A DNA stretch of 64,000 nucleotides from Oxytricha trifallax. Taxonomy: Eukaryota; Ciliophora; Spirotrichea; Sporadotrichida; Oxytrichidae. Every line of letters begins with the position of its first letter. The stretch's first letter is position 1. A program made the translations under genes and the position numbers. A model generated the notes under the pieces. That model searched no databases and had not been told where the DNA came from. It worked only from the letters and a program-made list of their open reading frames with translations. The stretch covers positions 1-64,000 of the forward strand of contig ARYC01001375.1 in NCBI GenBank assembly GCA_000711775.1, in the 5' to 3' direction. Of the stretch, positions 46,861 to 60,400 are shown one piece after another.

Positions 46861-47515
46861 CATTATTAAATTAGAAAGTTAATTGCTTGGTGAAGTACCA
46901 ATATCACTTAGGACTTTCTAATAGAGCTTTCTATTATACTAAGGTCAACTGAGGGCAAGTAGGGGTTTGCTGGTCGTAACGCATAAGGGCCAGTCGGCGG
47001 GGCTTAATCTGCCAGATATTCACTCCTCGAATGGGCATGGTCCTAGGATTTCCCTGCATTAGATGAGTCACTTGGCTTGAGTTCAGCTTCCTAGATATTA
47101 AGGATGAGGATGAAGGTACACTCTGCCTTCAAAAGTGAGAAGAAGAAGAAAACCATTGAAGCTAACAATAAGGAATTTTCTCCCACACCGAGTTAGGAAA
47201 CTGAAGCTATCCACAGCGAAAGGATAGGGATTATGTTTCCCAGCAGCGGTGGGACCGCTAAGCATTTTTCTCCACTACATGTCGTCTAGTCGAATCCTGC
47301 GAGCTCTGTTTCCAGATTTTACTGGCCAACATCTTGATTCAGAAGGAAACTAGATGATAGCGGAAGTGGTTTTTTTCGAAGTTTTCTACTTCATGACTTC
47401 CATGTCACGGAATTGCCGCGTAAACTCACTCAGATACTTCTACGACACGACTAAGATTGATGGTTTGATTTTAGTATTAAACAGTGATATGTTAAATTTA
47501 TTTGATTTTAATCAT
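46861..47515 (+). repeat. GC-rich dispersed repeat, copy 1
   Basis: About 650 bp, the most diverged of three copies. It opens CATTATTAAATTAGAAAG, then GGACTTTCTAATAGAGCTTTCT, and ends near GATATGTTAAATTTATTTGA. Its GC content is far above the surroundings. No protein frame is conserved among the copies. It lies just downstream of the beta-helix gene. Confidence 0.9.
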
Positions 47516-47712
47516 AAAACACATAGTCTTCTTGCAAATTCTGAAGGCACTTTTCAAATTCATCTCTGTGACTTTAATGCTCCTTTTTCATATTATAATC
47601 TTCTATTTCAGACTTTAACTTTCTTTTATTATAACACAAGCAAAGCCATTAAAATAATTTATAAAAAAATTATCCTACTAAAGGACTTCTTAATTGATAA
47701 ATATTTTTTAAT

Positions 47713-50700
47713 TCACTGAAATAATGCAATAGAATATATAATTAGAAGTGTTACCTTACTTTAATATTAAAATTGCCATAGGTAAACCACAGGAAGATTT
47801 TATCTGAATTTAGCTTTCACTTCTTCATACATCTTCAAACACCAATATATGAAGAATATAACATTTGACACAATAATAATGACGAAAAACCCAGTTTTAA
47901 TGTCTTCTGTTAATGAAATTGAGCCACTCGCATAATCTGGGTTTTAATCTATCCACTACCGAGGTTTATCAATAATGAAAAATAGACCGCAATAAATAGT
48001 AATCATAGAGGTTATTAATGATAGAGTCTCCAAATCATTGAGAGATATCGTACTAAATGGATGCTTTTTAGTAGTTATTATCAGGAAGCTATACCCAAAA
48101 ATTAACATATTAAAGTAATACTTACACAATAACTTAATTTAAATATTAATCAGTTTTCTCTAATAAAGTATTTTTATAAATTTATCTTTAATAAGTACAA
48201 GAAATACGAGAAGTCCTTGTGCTATTATTCCAAAAGAGCTTACAAATATTGATATAAAAATTATCAAAATTTTTCTATACATAATAACAATTTCCCAGAA
48301 ATAGAAATCATTCTTATACCCTCTATATATGAATCCGTACCTAAATTCATATTTTTTTATAATATAATTCGTTTCAACTAATACTTAATCGCTATGTAAT
48401 TAATAAATTTATTAAAAATACCTCTCTCTAATTCTCAAATGATCTAAATTTTTCTTGATTCTTATAAGTAATACTAATGCAAAAAATGGAATGCCAAGTC
48501 CCCAAACTATTATACTTGGAATTGCCAGGTAATAACTGAATATCTTGTGCTAGTAATCCCAGCAAACAACTTCCAGGTCAGTAAGGATTCTCTATTCATC
48601 ATCAATATCTTTGCATTTAAAGTTTAGAAACATGTACTGGACTATACTGGGGTGGATCAAGAATAATACAATAACTATTTAAATCTAAAAATTGTAAATT
48701 AACTGTATATGATTAAGTTAAGGATTATTAAGAGACATGATAAAGCATGCGAAATTTTTATGAAAAGCCATATTTAATTTGAAGGGATTTAATTGTTGAT
48801 ATTGTTTTTCCATTTACATATTTATCTGACTTGATGAATTTGGAGAATTGCCAAAACGATATAATTATAAGCAGCACTATTATTGGCAGAACTGAAATGA
48901 TAATTAACTTTTGAAAGAATATTCTAATAGAAGTCTGATCTTAATTCTAATCTCCCTCCCTTAAGACTCTATGATCCAAGAAGCAATCAAAGCTAAAGAG
49001 TTAAGTTGAGAGTGTTGAAATTTCATTGCTGCTTTTAAAAAAGCTTAAAATTCGATCTGACCAATTGAAATCAAGCATGGATGTTGTCATAACCAATTAG
49101 AAATGATTGAATAGAATTCTTAGGAAAATGTTTGTTACATTGTTCTTTTCCTTAGCTCCATTCAATGTGGATCTTACAAGTACAACAATTATGGCAATTA
49201 CCCCAAGAAGTATGAAAGAAAGTCTGATAACATTAAGTGCCTGATTTGGGCACTTTGAGCAGTGGTATTCATTTGATCTGGAAAAGCCAGTTTAGCAGTC
49301 TGCACATAAAATACCTTGATAACCTTCTACACAAGATCCTATTTGATTATTCTCAAAAATTTTTTAAATAATTGTAAATTGAAACAAATTCTCAGGAGGA
49401 ATCATACCTAAGCATGCTTCCTTATTCAAACAAGCAATAAACACATCAGTCTAGTTGCTTTTCCTCCAGTAACCTTGTCTTGGACCTATGTTTGAACCTC
49501 CAAAGCAGAACGCTTTTTCTTAAGGGCATGCTTAGCATGTCCCTGGATTTGTTAGTTTTAAGAGTGAATAACTATTTTCACAAATTTAGCACTTTCCATT
49601 TGAAGTGAATTCTTCTCCAAGTTCACATTCTCTCAAATCTATTAAAATACTGAAGTCTGAAGATTATTCTTGATCATTTATATTTGATTTCGTACTATCA
49701 ATGCCATTAAAACCTCATTTTTCTTAATAAAACATTATTGATTAATAATTTAATGTAAAAAAGCTTATTCACTATATTTATAGGTTAGACAAATCTATTA
49801 CATAATTACTTTATCAAATAATTTTATCATTTAAATAATTTCAGATTACAAATTCGTTTCAATTATCAAACTATAGTTATTTCCTGGGGAAGCTGTGAAT
49901 GAAACACCATGCACAAGTATAACACCTCCGAATGATATGAATTAGTTATTACCTTCTATAATTGGAGCATAAATGTTTGCTATTATGTTAATCAATTTTA
50001 TCTATTCATATTTAGTTTTTAAATAAATATAAAATTATTCTAAATATTAATTTGCTAAAGGTTCTTGATTATAACTTGAATTAACAAATACTCTTAAAAC
50101 GCTGTAGAAATCAGTGCCCACTATTTGATGATATCTATCCATATGAGCTAGGAAGATATCTGGTAAAATTCCCCCACTCCTCTAGTTAGTGATTATAGAA
50201 TAATTTTATGCAACTTATGCTTCTTAAAGCAACCTGGAATTTTCACTCTAATTGATCATTTAAAGGTAATAATCTTCATCTATTTCGTTGTTCTTGAAGA
50301 GCATAAAATAGTACTCTTATAATGATATAAGACCAAGTTTCTCGGAAAAACTGGCAATGTTATCGCCATATAAAGAGGCTGAGTTGTTTTTAAAAGTAAC
50401 AAGTTCTGGATTAAATTCTGGTTCCAGTACATCCCAATAAATTGCTCCACCCTATAAGCTTGCTGTATTATTTTCAAAAACATTATCAGAAGTGATTGTT
50501 AATCTACAATTTTATTTGTTTTAGTTGCATGTAAAGTACAAGGCTCCTCCACTGCCATCTAATGACCTAATTTTATTCTATAAAGCTGTTGAAATGGCTG
50601 CATTATTCAAGAAAGTACAATTTGATATTTCTAGTTATTCAGGGTTGTTAAGATATAGTGCTCCTCCTATAATTGCTGAACAATTGTCAAAGAGGGAATT

Positions 50701-52935
50701 TAAAATTTAATATTTAATCTGATTTATAATAAGCTGCTTATTAGATTGAGATTCTTCTATGTAAATAGCTCCACCAGATTAACTAAGGAGATTTTTAAAG
50801 CTACTATTTTTAATTGAGATAGATTAACAGTTTATGCATTAGAATCCAAAATATCCAAAATAATATTTTGAATAATTAATTTGTTTTTTTAATAATAAAT
50901 TAATTTATTATTGGAGAAAAATCTAAAATATTATAAATATTAAGGAATGGAAAATAATACTAAATTCTAGTTTTTATTATAACGCGCTTCCTTTCTCAGA
51001 CAAAGAATTATTATTGATATTTTAAATACTTAACTGACTATTGCTTAAAATGATTTAAATTAATTATTATTGAATAACCTATAATAAATTTTAACATATT
51101 TGTAAATGATAATAATGTTTACTTGTGCCTACTCAATATAGATAGAAGTTTTAGCATTAATATTTTCAATATCAACCTAACTTAATGAGAATAAATTCTT
51201 AGTATTCCAATTATATATATAATAATTATTTATCTCATTAAAAATACTATTCTAATTATTTATAAGGGATTAATAAATTTTATTGTTAAATAATTTTTTA
51301 ATAGTATATTTGTTCAAACTTTCTATCATATAATAATTTTACCATAAATTATTAATTGAAAAATCTTTAGTAAACAATATTAGTAATGTAAATATCATCA
51401 CCTATTTCAAAAGCAATATTATTCTTGATTATTGAATTGTTAGAGATTGACATTTATAGAAATCCAGCAGCATAAAATGCACCACCTTTTAACTACGCAT
51501 AATTATCTGTAAAAGTGCTATTCTAAATGTCAATAATCATTAAAAATACAATTAATACTAACTACTTTTAGATATAAAGTATTAAAAATAGTAATTTAGG
51601 TTAAATTTTAGATATAATAAATGTGTGAATGCTATCACCTTAGATATATAGAGCACCTCCATTCTAAGAACTTCCATTTATAAATTGGGTGTTAGCTATT
51701 ATCAAATTAACCTCAAATATCAAAGACAAAAAGGCTCCTTAAGAGTAATCAGGGTCTTAACTTCCAAGATATTGTTAGAAAATATTTATAAACAAAATAT
51801 TAAACATTCAAGAATGTTATTTATAAATCTACCAAATGAAAATTATCTAGTTTTAAAAATAGCACATTAAAAATGATTATTTTAATTATTTGAACATTTA
51901 GAATTGCAAGGATAATTCTAGAATTCTTAAATTGTAAATCTATTATTATTCATATATTAAGAAAGAAACTTAATTTAATATCAATTGATTAATTTATTTA
52001 TTTAAAATGTAGCATTTGATAATTTTTTAATTAAAAAATATAAGCAAGCAGTTTAAATAGAATATGAATTTATTTTCCTAAAACATTATTCTCTTACAAT
52101 ATTGACTGTCATAAAACATTTATGAATCTTATAAATAATGCATGTTATAAAAAATGAAAATTAATATTTAATTTAGATTTTATGAAAAATTGTATCTAAA
52201 ATAAAAAGTCTATATAGTTATGTAGATATTTTTATAAAAGTTATAATTATAAATTATCTAAAGAAATTATAGGTTAATTTATGAGTCTTCAATCTTCAAA
52301 TTTGAAAATCCAACAAATATGTTTTTAGATCTTGAACTTGCATAATTATTCTTAAACGTAGAATTTTAAATTAGCACGCTAGATTACATAATTGATATGG
52401 TATTTTTCTTGGCTTAGTTATCAAAAAATTTACAATTACTAAGTACAACATCGCTCTCTGAATTACTTCCTAAGATATCTAAAACTGAGGCTTCATCAGC
52501 AATATTTTACGCAAAAGTGCAATTATCGGCTTTGAAGTAGGAGTATGTTGATAAATGCAATACTCCTCCATATTGAGTGGCTAGATTATTAACAAAACTT
52601 GAATTTTTAATGTTTAAAATTGAATTTTAAGAGAGATATAACACTCCTCCTATTTAGCCTTGATTTATTGTGAAATTGTTTTAATATTTTCATTAAATAA
52701 CTATAAATAAAAGTAATACCAATTATAAATTAATTTCTTGATTATTTGAGAAGAAAGAATTTGTGATATTTAAATTACTTTGAGAACTCAAGATTACTCC
52801 ACCTAGATTTCCATAAATATTTGAAAACTATGATCCATAATCAATGAAAGTTGTTTTATCTAAAGTTAGTAATCCAGCTTAGGAAGAGTATCCACATTAC
52901 TAAAATTAATTTTATTGGGGAAATTAATTTAATGT
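47713..52935 (-). CDS. Giant beta-helix, Cys-rich, multi-span membrane protein: C-terminal part
   Basis: Minus-strand pieces separated by AT-rich inserts. Reading 5' to 3': right-handed beta-helix repeats (52.9-49.86 kb) with the recurring theme GGAIY/GGALY..N..I.N..F.NN.A (for example SAIIGGALYLNNPEQLEISN). A Cys-rich block follows (49.62-49.24 kb: CELGEEF..CQICEN, CQACPQEKAFCFGG, CADCQTGF). Then come several membrane helices (LSFILLGVIAIIVVLV, IISVLPIIVLLIIISFW, LAIPSIIVWGLGIPFFALVLL, and more to 47.8 kb). Possible TGA at 47713-47715. This layout is common among large ciliate surface proteins; a precise function is not known. At least eight inserts interrupt it and I did not resolve pointers. 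TBE-D lies upstream (52972-57084). Confidence 0.75.
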
Positions 52936-53073
52936 AGAAAAATAAAAGTTAAATGGATATAAAAATGTAATCAAAACCCCAAAACCCCTTAGTGAGGTTT
53001 ATAAGTGCTTTGATTTGTAGGGTATAGTTGGGGTCTTATTGGGGTTAGTAGAGAAATTAGGCCAATTTACAAA

Positions 53074-54131
53074 ATGAGAAATAGAAATTAGCGAAATTTA
53101 GGCTCGATTTATGATGAGAAATATTTAGATTTACTGCTTCAGCTTAGGTATGGTACGAGTATTAATATAGATTAAGTCAACCAGTATTGAATTATGCAGC
53201 TATTGCAAAGCTCTTACACAAGAGTGCCTCTACTGTTAGATATCACTGCATAGCTGTTTAGCATTTTAATTCTGGTACTTGAAAGCATCCTGCTAGAAAA
53301 TAAAAGTTCTCACAGCATCATATTGAATACCTCTGTGACTCTAAGACTTTAAAGTATTGGGCACACTTTCCTCTAGACTAGCAAGCTGTAATGTTTCATC
53401 GCAAATTTCCTGATATGCGCATCTCTCCATAGACTATAGCCAACATTTATAGAAGAAATGGTATTACTTTCAAGACTGTCAACAGAGTGAAGAGAGTGAT
53501 TGATTTTACAGTGCCATTTTATAGTAATAATTAAAATATATACATGATTAAATGCAGAGAGCTATTGATAATAACATCAAGTTCATACATGCAGATGAAG
53601 CTGTGTTTACTTTCAACACTTTTATCAATAAGTCAAGGTATAAGAAGTATGATAATATAGAAGTCTATGACTAAAAAGTGAAGGTAGTCACCCATGCAAT
53701 TTTAGCTAGTATAAGTGAAGATTCAGGCCGAGAGAGTTATGTGATTCACCCTCGCCTATTAAGCGAGAGTAGTATATAGAGTTCCTACACAAGCTCAGAG
53801 AGAAGTATAGCAACAAAGAGATCATCCTGTTTGTTGACAACCTTTCAGTTCATCAGACTAAGGAGTCTAAGAAAGCTTATGAAGACCTAAACATAACTCC
53901 AGTTTATAACGTTCCTTATAGTCCTTAATTTAATGGAATAGAATTCTACTGGAGTTAAATCAAGACTCAATACAAGAAGCTGCTGCTGTATCATCTTATG
54001 CATGACTTGCCTATCGATACAGTAGACTTGATTCAAAGCAGCTGTAGAGAGTAAGCGTAGATAAGACAACAGTTTGTGCGAGAGAAGGAAGAATGAATGT
54101 TTATAAATAAGTTTTAGATTTAAACGAATGA
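53074..54131 (+). pseudogene. TBE-D transposase, two frameshifts
   Basis: ATG at 53074, TGA at 54129-54131. DDE residues are present (HADEAVF, VDNLSVH, FNGIEFYW). Relative to TBE-A/C, one A is missing near 53178 (GTCAACC for GTCAAACC) and one T near 53757 (CGCCTATT for CGCTCTATT). Both break the frame unless they are sequence errors. Confidence 0.85.
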
Positions 54132-54137
54132 ATATAT

Positions 54138-54928
54138 TCACATATTAAATTGGCCCATAAAGGGGTTTGGCTTCTCTTTCTTCTCCTCTTCTTAAGGCTT
54201 GCTTGGACCCATATTTCTTCTCTTTGTGCCAGCTCCTGCATCTATGTTCATTTCTTCTAGCTTTTAGACATCTTTATAAAGTCTTTTGCTCACTTCATAA
54301 ATAGTCTATGACTTTCTCTCTCTGTGAACCTTCGCATGCTCTTTCATTAGGAATATACCAGTTCCAGGTTTCCCTACAAAGTTATGAATCAAAGATTACG
54401 AGAGAGGAATGGGTGCTTCTTAAGCTCAGCGAGCCAGGTCTCGCTTATTAGTATGCCTTGCTTCTTTTAATCTTCAGGAGAAATAGAGTAGCGTTTTTTG
54501 TGAGCTTCTTCAATGATCTCTCTGAGATAACTCTCTCTTAAAGTGCCAAGAACTCCAAAGAAGAAGCTCCTTTCTGGAAGCTTGTTAGAGAGTTGTTTCT
54601 TGGTAGGAAGAAAAACTACCAACTCTTCATCTTTCATCGCATCCTCGTAGAGATTAGTGACTGAAATCTCTGGGTAGTTTGGTATATCTATCAACTTTAT
54701 TTCACTGTTTTTGAAGGCTTTCTTCTAATCGCAGAGTATAACTTTTAAGAATGAAATTTTGGTACCTTCCATCGTTGGAAGGAATAAACCCACTATAGCA
54801 TATGATTAAGTATATGTCACATGCTTACCATGCTAAGTGAGGTATCGATAGAGATCTTCCTTGCTTCTAAATCTTGAGAACATTTCTTAAGCTTCAACCC
54901 TCTTCATTGCAGTACCTATAGATTCCAT
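54138..54928 (-). CDS. TBE-D 22-kDa protein
   Basis: ATG at 54928 (MESIGTAMKRVEAQEM), TGA at 54138-54140. A first intron of about 36 nt lies near 54794-54830 (GTAAGC..TATAG). A second, about 26 nt, is near 54385-54411, with donor GTAATC. Between them the frame is open, including QLSNKLPERSFFFGVLGTL and EEAHKKRYSISPED. The C-terminus is Lys/Glu/Pro-rich, ending KPNPFMGQFNM. It is the only copy of the four with no apparent break in this gene. Six bases separate its end from the convergent transposase. Function unknown. Confidence 0.8.
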
Positions 54929-55378
54929 CCTTCTTCCTTCTCTTGTTATTGAATTTCAAATTTTAATATATAGAGTTCTGGATCCAAATGTTAAAAATCT
55001 TAGTATTAAATATGGGCATCTTATACGAGGTCAACCTGGTAAGGATACGTGGAGAAAGCTGGCAGAAGCTGTAACAAACTTCAGAGATGGAGCTCCATTT
55101 TTATCAATTTAGTTCCATTAAATTAGGACTAAATTTGTTTAAATTTGATTAGTACCGGTACTAAATTCGATTAAATTTAATTGGTACCAATTTAATAGTA
55201 CCAAAACTTAATTAGTACCTAGTTTTTAACTAATGAGGTTTTAATGGAAAAGTTCCAAAATGGTTCAAAACCTAATTGGTACCAGTACCAACCTGAATTT
55301 ATTCTCAGTTGGTACCAAAATTAAAAATATTTAGCATAAAATTAGAAAAATTATAGTTATAAACTAAGTATAAATATG
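54929..55378. promoter_or_regulatory. TBE-D divergent promoter region with GGT-ACC repeats
   Basis: Mirror image of the TBE-C region. GGTACC and related palindromes cluster at 55090-55325 between the starts of the 22-kDa and 57-kDa genes. Confidence 0.6.
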
Positions 55379-56945
55379 ATGTCTAACACCTAAGAATCAA
55401 CCATGGTTGTTGCAGTGCCAGCTCCTATACCAAAGTTAGTATAGCCAGTGAGGTTTTTACTTATTAATAATAGAAATTTAAATTTGAATTTAATCATGGC
55501 GGCTAACTTAAATCGTAAGGCAGTTTCTCTTGGAACAGGTTAATCATTGCTCAACTTTAGCTCCTCCAAGTAACCAGAAGTAATTTATATTGAAAAGGAG
55601 GTAGAGCTAAGAGCTCTAGAGTTTGAAGCTGAGGTCTTTAAAATTTAAGTTTTAAAACAAGAAGTAGAGTGCTGAGATGGGAGTTTAAACATAAGTTGAA
55701 TTGGTTGAGGAAGATAAGGAACAGCAACCAATAGAAAAAATAAAAAAATTTTAATGTGAAGACTGCTAAAATTTCTTCTCAACTGAGTCTAGCTTGAAGA
55801 GACACATCAATGAGGTACACTCTGGTAGAGCTAAGATCTACTTCAAGCATGATAAAGTAAATGGTAGATATTAATGCACTACCTGCATGAAGTCTTATAC
55901 TCACTCAGCTAAAGTAAAGAGACATATGCAAAGGCATCATCTAAGCGAATTCCTGATTAAAGATGAGGAAATTTAAAAGCTTTTACCTGCTAAAAGAAAA
56001 AATAACTCTCTTGATTCACAAATAGAGCAGTAGGAGAGACTTAAGAGATAGAAGCGGTTTGAGTCAATGAACCAACCAGCAAATGGTATATATATTGCAT
56101 GCTTATAAGAGAGAGCAATGTATATACCTGCATTAAATGCAGTCGACATAAGCAGCTGTATTGAAAACTACTTGAATATTGACGTACCTAACAAGGTAAA
56201 ACTTATAGTTGTTGATGAATTCGCATACAAGATATATCCATTCAAGTATCTCATTAAGAACGAGCAATATTAAAATGAGTTTGCAAATGAATACATAGTA
56301 CTGAGAGAGGCTTAGAAAAGATAATGCAAGAACTTAGCTAAGCTCGACGGAGTTATACTTGGTCATGGTTTTATTGCTTTGAGACTAAAGAAGTTTGAAA
56401 TGACTCTAAGAGAGTATCTCTACCATAATAGATATCCTGATGATTTGAATGAGATACTCACAGATATGACTAAGGGTGTGAAAGAGCTCCATGATCTAGG
56501 GTATGTTCATAGAGATTTGAAGCCAGAAAATGTAATGCTAAATCTCTGCCCTTTAGAAGTAGTAGTCATAGATTTCAACAGAGCAATAAGACAAGAGATA
56601 GTGACTTTAGCTAAGGTTTTAGGCACTCCAGGATACTTCCCTATAAGAGAGAAATGGACAAATGGCTCTGTATAATGGGATGTTTGGGCGGTAGCTGCAA
56701 TTATCTTAGAGTGCGATATGGAAAGTATGTCATACTTTGGAACAAAACATGAGAAATAATCAATAAGTTTGGCTGCTAAACATATTAAGCAAGATGAAAT
56801 ATGCAATGAAATTAAGAAGATAGTTGAGATGGTCATCGTAAAAGCTCCAGCATATCCACGATAATCATTGGATGATATACTAGAACAACTACAGACTGCT
56901 AAATTCAAGAGGTATCACAAAGATAAGCAGATAAAATTTGTTTGA
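55379..56945 (+). CDS. TBE-D 57-kDa zinc-finger/kinase protein
   Basis: The finger-kinase frame runs from ATG 55677 to TGA 56943-56945 without a break. Two C2H2 fingers (CEDCQNFFSTESSLKRH; CTTCMKSYTHSAKVKRH) lie near 55755-55945. A kinase-like domain follows, with AYKIYPFKYL, HRDLKPENVM, DFNRA and GTPGYFPIREKW. Upstream, a second frame starts at ATG 55379 (or 55496, MAANLNRKAVSLG) and ends at TGA 55673-55675. A 34-nt GT..AG stretch (GTCTTTAAAA..AGTAG, about 55634-55667) would, if spliced, join the two frames. TBE-B has the equivalent N-terminus in one frame (MSANLLRRAALLG), which supports that. Function in the element unknown. Confidence 0.8.
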
Positions 56946-57499
56946 ATTAAGTACAGTAATACTCATTAAATATTCATTAAATTCATAAAAAACATGCGTT
57001 TTCTCTACTAACCCCAATAAGACCCCAACTATACCCTACAAATCAAAGCACTTATAAACCTCACTAAGGGGTTTTGGGGTTTTGAATGTTAATTAAAATT
57101 TTAATCACTTTTCAATTTTCTTTGGAAAATATTGAGATTGCTTCTTAAATGTAAAATATTGAAGATCTCTAATTACCAGACTTTAAAAAATAAAACTTTA
57201 ATAAAATAGTCAATTAAAATTTAATTGTTGAAATGTTATTGCCCAAATTTTTAATAATTATAGCAATGAAAAAAAATTAAGATGGAGTGGTATTTTTAAT
57301 AAAAAACGGAATTACCATTTTATTTTTTATAAAACCAAATTTTATCAGCTTGTCTAAACATTTTCATAAATTTATTTATGCAAAGACATATAAAAATAAT
57401 TTAGTAATAGGCTAATTGACTATTTTTCTCTGATTTTTATCTCATAAGTATTGATTTATGATGACTTTTATAATTGTAAATAATAATATTTAATTTAAC

Positions 57500-60400
57500 T
57501 TGATTGACATCATATATTCCTATAGTTCTTTTGAATCTAAAGTTTAATTGCATGTAAAGTTAGATTGTGTGATATTAAATTCAACTTGCTTTGATAAAGA
57601 ATAGATTATTGCTCCATTTTATGAGTCTATATTATAAACCCTAGAATTTATTATTTATAAACTTTTGGCATCAACAATGTTATTCTGGAAAATAATAAAG
57701 ATTGTTAAAAGCATTGAAATCATAATTTAACAAGTTTTACTATTTGATAATAGAATTTTAAAATATTTTGGAATACTATCAAATATTTTAATAATCTAAG
57801 AAATGAAAAACATAAAATAAATCAAAATTTTTCTCATAGCTATGAAAGTTGAATTTAAATAAAAATAATTTACATCCACTCATTTTATAAATAAAATTTA
57901 ATGAAATATATAGCAGCGAAATTCAATTATAAATTGTTTGATATTTATTGTATTGTAATAATAATTAACCCTCCATAAGTTTAAGAGTAGATATCTTTCA
58001 AAGTAGAATTTATGATTGATATTTATGCCAATGAATTATCAACATTAATAAATCCTCCTCTTGAAGCTTCTAAATATTAAATATTTTTGCAATTTTAAAT
58101 CTATAGTGCCATTGTTTAATTATTGTTCTAATTTGATCTTATGATTTTTATAGCACCACCCAGGTCAAGTGCTTAATTATTTTGAATAGTTACATTGTTT
58201 AAGTTTACTTAACCATCGTTGTCGAGAAGCATTATCCCACCTTATTTTGCTATATTATTTCTAAATATAGTTCCATCAAGAGATTATAAGATTAAATTGT
58301 AAATACAGTATTAATAATATATCTGAAATACTTATCGATAAAAATATTCATACAATTTATTATGTATGTTAAAATTTAATGAGATATTTAACAGCTTTTT
58401 GCAAATATAACTCCACCGTCTTCAGCTGAACTATTGGTGAATGTAGAATTTTTATCATTAAATTAAGTATTGAGAGCATAAATGATAGATCCATGATGAG
58501 CCACAAAACAATTTTAGAACAAATTATTTTAAGAATTTACACCCAATAAACTGTTCTCAATATATATCACACCTCCTGTAGGAGTATAGTTGCCAGAAGA
58601 AATTTAATCTTTAGTAAATTCTGTTATATCTTCTCTGCAATTTACAAATATTCTATTCAATTATAGATTAAGTAACGATTCTTAAGAGTAAAAAAGTGAA
58701 CCCTCTTTGCTTGTTTTTATATTTTTGAAATAAGTTAGAGTTTAATCTTAAGTTGAATTATTATTGGAGTCATTTTAATGAGTAACACTAAAAAATATAT
58801 GATAACTTTTGAAAAGGAGACTATTTATTATAGTAGAAGCCATAGTTATTGGACCTACAAACTGCTAAATATTAAAAACTCCTCCATAGTTTAAAGCCTA
58901 TATATTGTGAAATTTCGAATCTATTATATTCAATTAAGCACGCTAATTTCTGTTAACATAAAATGCTCCTCCAATATTGTCTGAACTTGAATTTGCTATT
59001 TTAATATTGGTAAAATTGAGAAAAGCATCAAGCTATGATCCATTAACATTCATGGCTTCAGATATTGTTGCACTGTTTATACTTAAGAAGCCACCTTGAC
59101 TTAGTGAATGAGAATTTTATGATTTTATATCTTCAATAGAAGCTACAACATTTAGATTACCTAAAACATAAAATTATATATTAAAACTAATTTTTAAGAA
59201 ATAAATTATTATTAAAAAAATTATATTAAATTTTCAGATAAGAAAATTAAAATTGAAAATATGGGCTTTGTAATTATTGATTAAATTGAATAGAAATTAA
59301 GAAAATTAAAAAATTCTCTCCATATAATTTTTCTTTGGCTATCTTTTAAAATAAATTAAGTCTTAATTTATTCAAACCTAAATATTTAATTTAACGGTAA
59401 TATTCTAAAAATATAGGACTCCACCTTCTTAAGCTAAAGAATTCTCAAATGTATTATTCTTCATAATCAAACTACCTCCTGACAAGCTTATAACCCCACC
59501 AACTTTAGCAGCATTATTTATAAAGTTTGAATTCGATATATTTAATGAACAGTCTTAAGAGTCTGAATTGTTAACATAATCAGATCTCAAGACTCCCCCC
59601 TGCTCTGAACCACCATAGCAATTTTATGCCTAAAAGTTCCTTATGTTATTGCTTAAATTTATTTAATTATTTTTATTGATAAATTCTTAATAATTGATAA
59701 GGAATCAAAATTTTAAAATAAAAGGATTTATTAATAACTGCAGAAGTATCCTTTAAATATATAGCACTTGCTTCTTTACCAATCAAATTTTAAGTTCTTA
59801 ATTTAATATCCTAAAAACTTAAATCTTAGCCAAAACAGTCTATAGAGGTATCCCAAATTTTTATTTCACCTTGAATTTAAGTCATCTGAATAAATATCTA
59901 GAGATTATTATCTTAGTGGAAACCTTTGAATTTACTATCTGATATTTGGACTGATATGGAATTAGTGAACTCAAAATATGGTTTTTCATAGTAATCCTAT
60001 ATATCAGAAAGAGTTATATTTTATAGAATGAAAACAGCGTTTGAATTATCACTATATATTCCTGTAACTTTGCTATTTTCAATGGTTTTTATTATTTCTA
60101 CATCATCAAATAATATTTTATGATTAAGTTGCTTTTAATTAGTCAAGATTGTGTTTGAGACTGTAAATTATATACCATTAATTCCCTAAAACTTATTAAA
60201 TTATAATTTGACAAATTATTAATATTATAAAATAACAATTTACAAATTTTCATATGAAATTGTCATGTTAGTTTTTAGGGTTAAAATTACCCAAAGATTG
60301 AGAATCTTTTATTTTAATTCTTTGAATTTATTAATCTTGATTAAGGTTTATCCACTTAACTATACAAGTATCAATGCATTTGTTGTTTTCAAATGTAATA

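Larger units (their letters stand above)
52972..57084. mobile_element. TBE-D: telomere-bearing transposon inside the beta-helix gene
   Basis: 4113 bp. Ends CAAAACCCCAAAACCCC then TTAGTGAGG, inverted over about 80 bp; AAT duplication at 52969-52971 and 57085-57087. Order: transposase (plus), 22-kDa (minus), 57-kDa (plus). Minus-strand beta-helix coding occurs on both sides (52.93 kb and 57.50 kb), so the element lies in a non-coding gap of that gene, as an IES-like insert. Confidence 0.95.

Noticed and set aside
47354..47719. 121-codon plus-strand frame starting in dispersed repeat copy 1
   Set aside because: The frame is not kept in copies 2 and 3, and it continues into AT-rich DNA opposite the end of the beta-helix gene.
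56507..56908. 133-codon minus-strand frame across the TBE-D kinase gene
   Set aside because: A shadow of the real plus-strand kinase frame; the same shadow appears in TBE-C.
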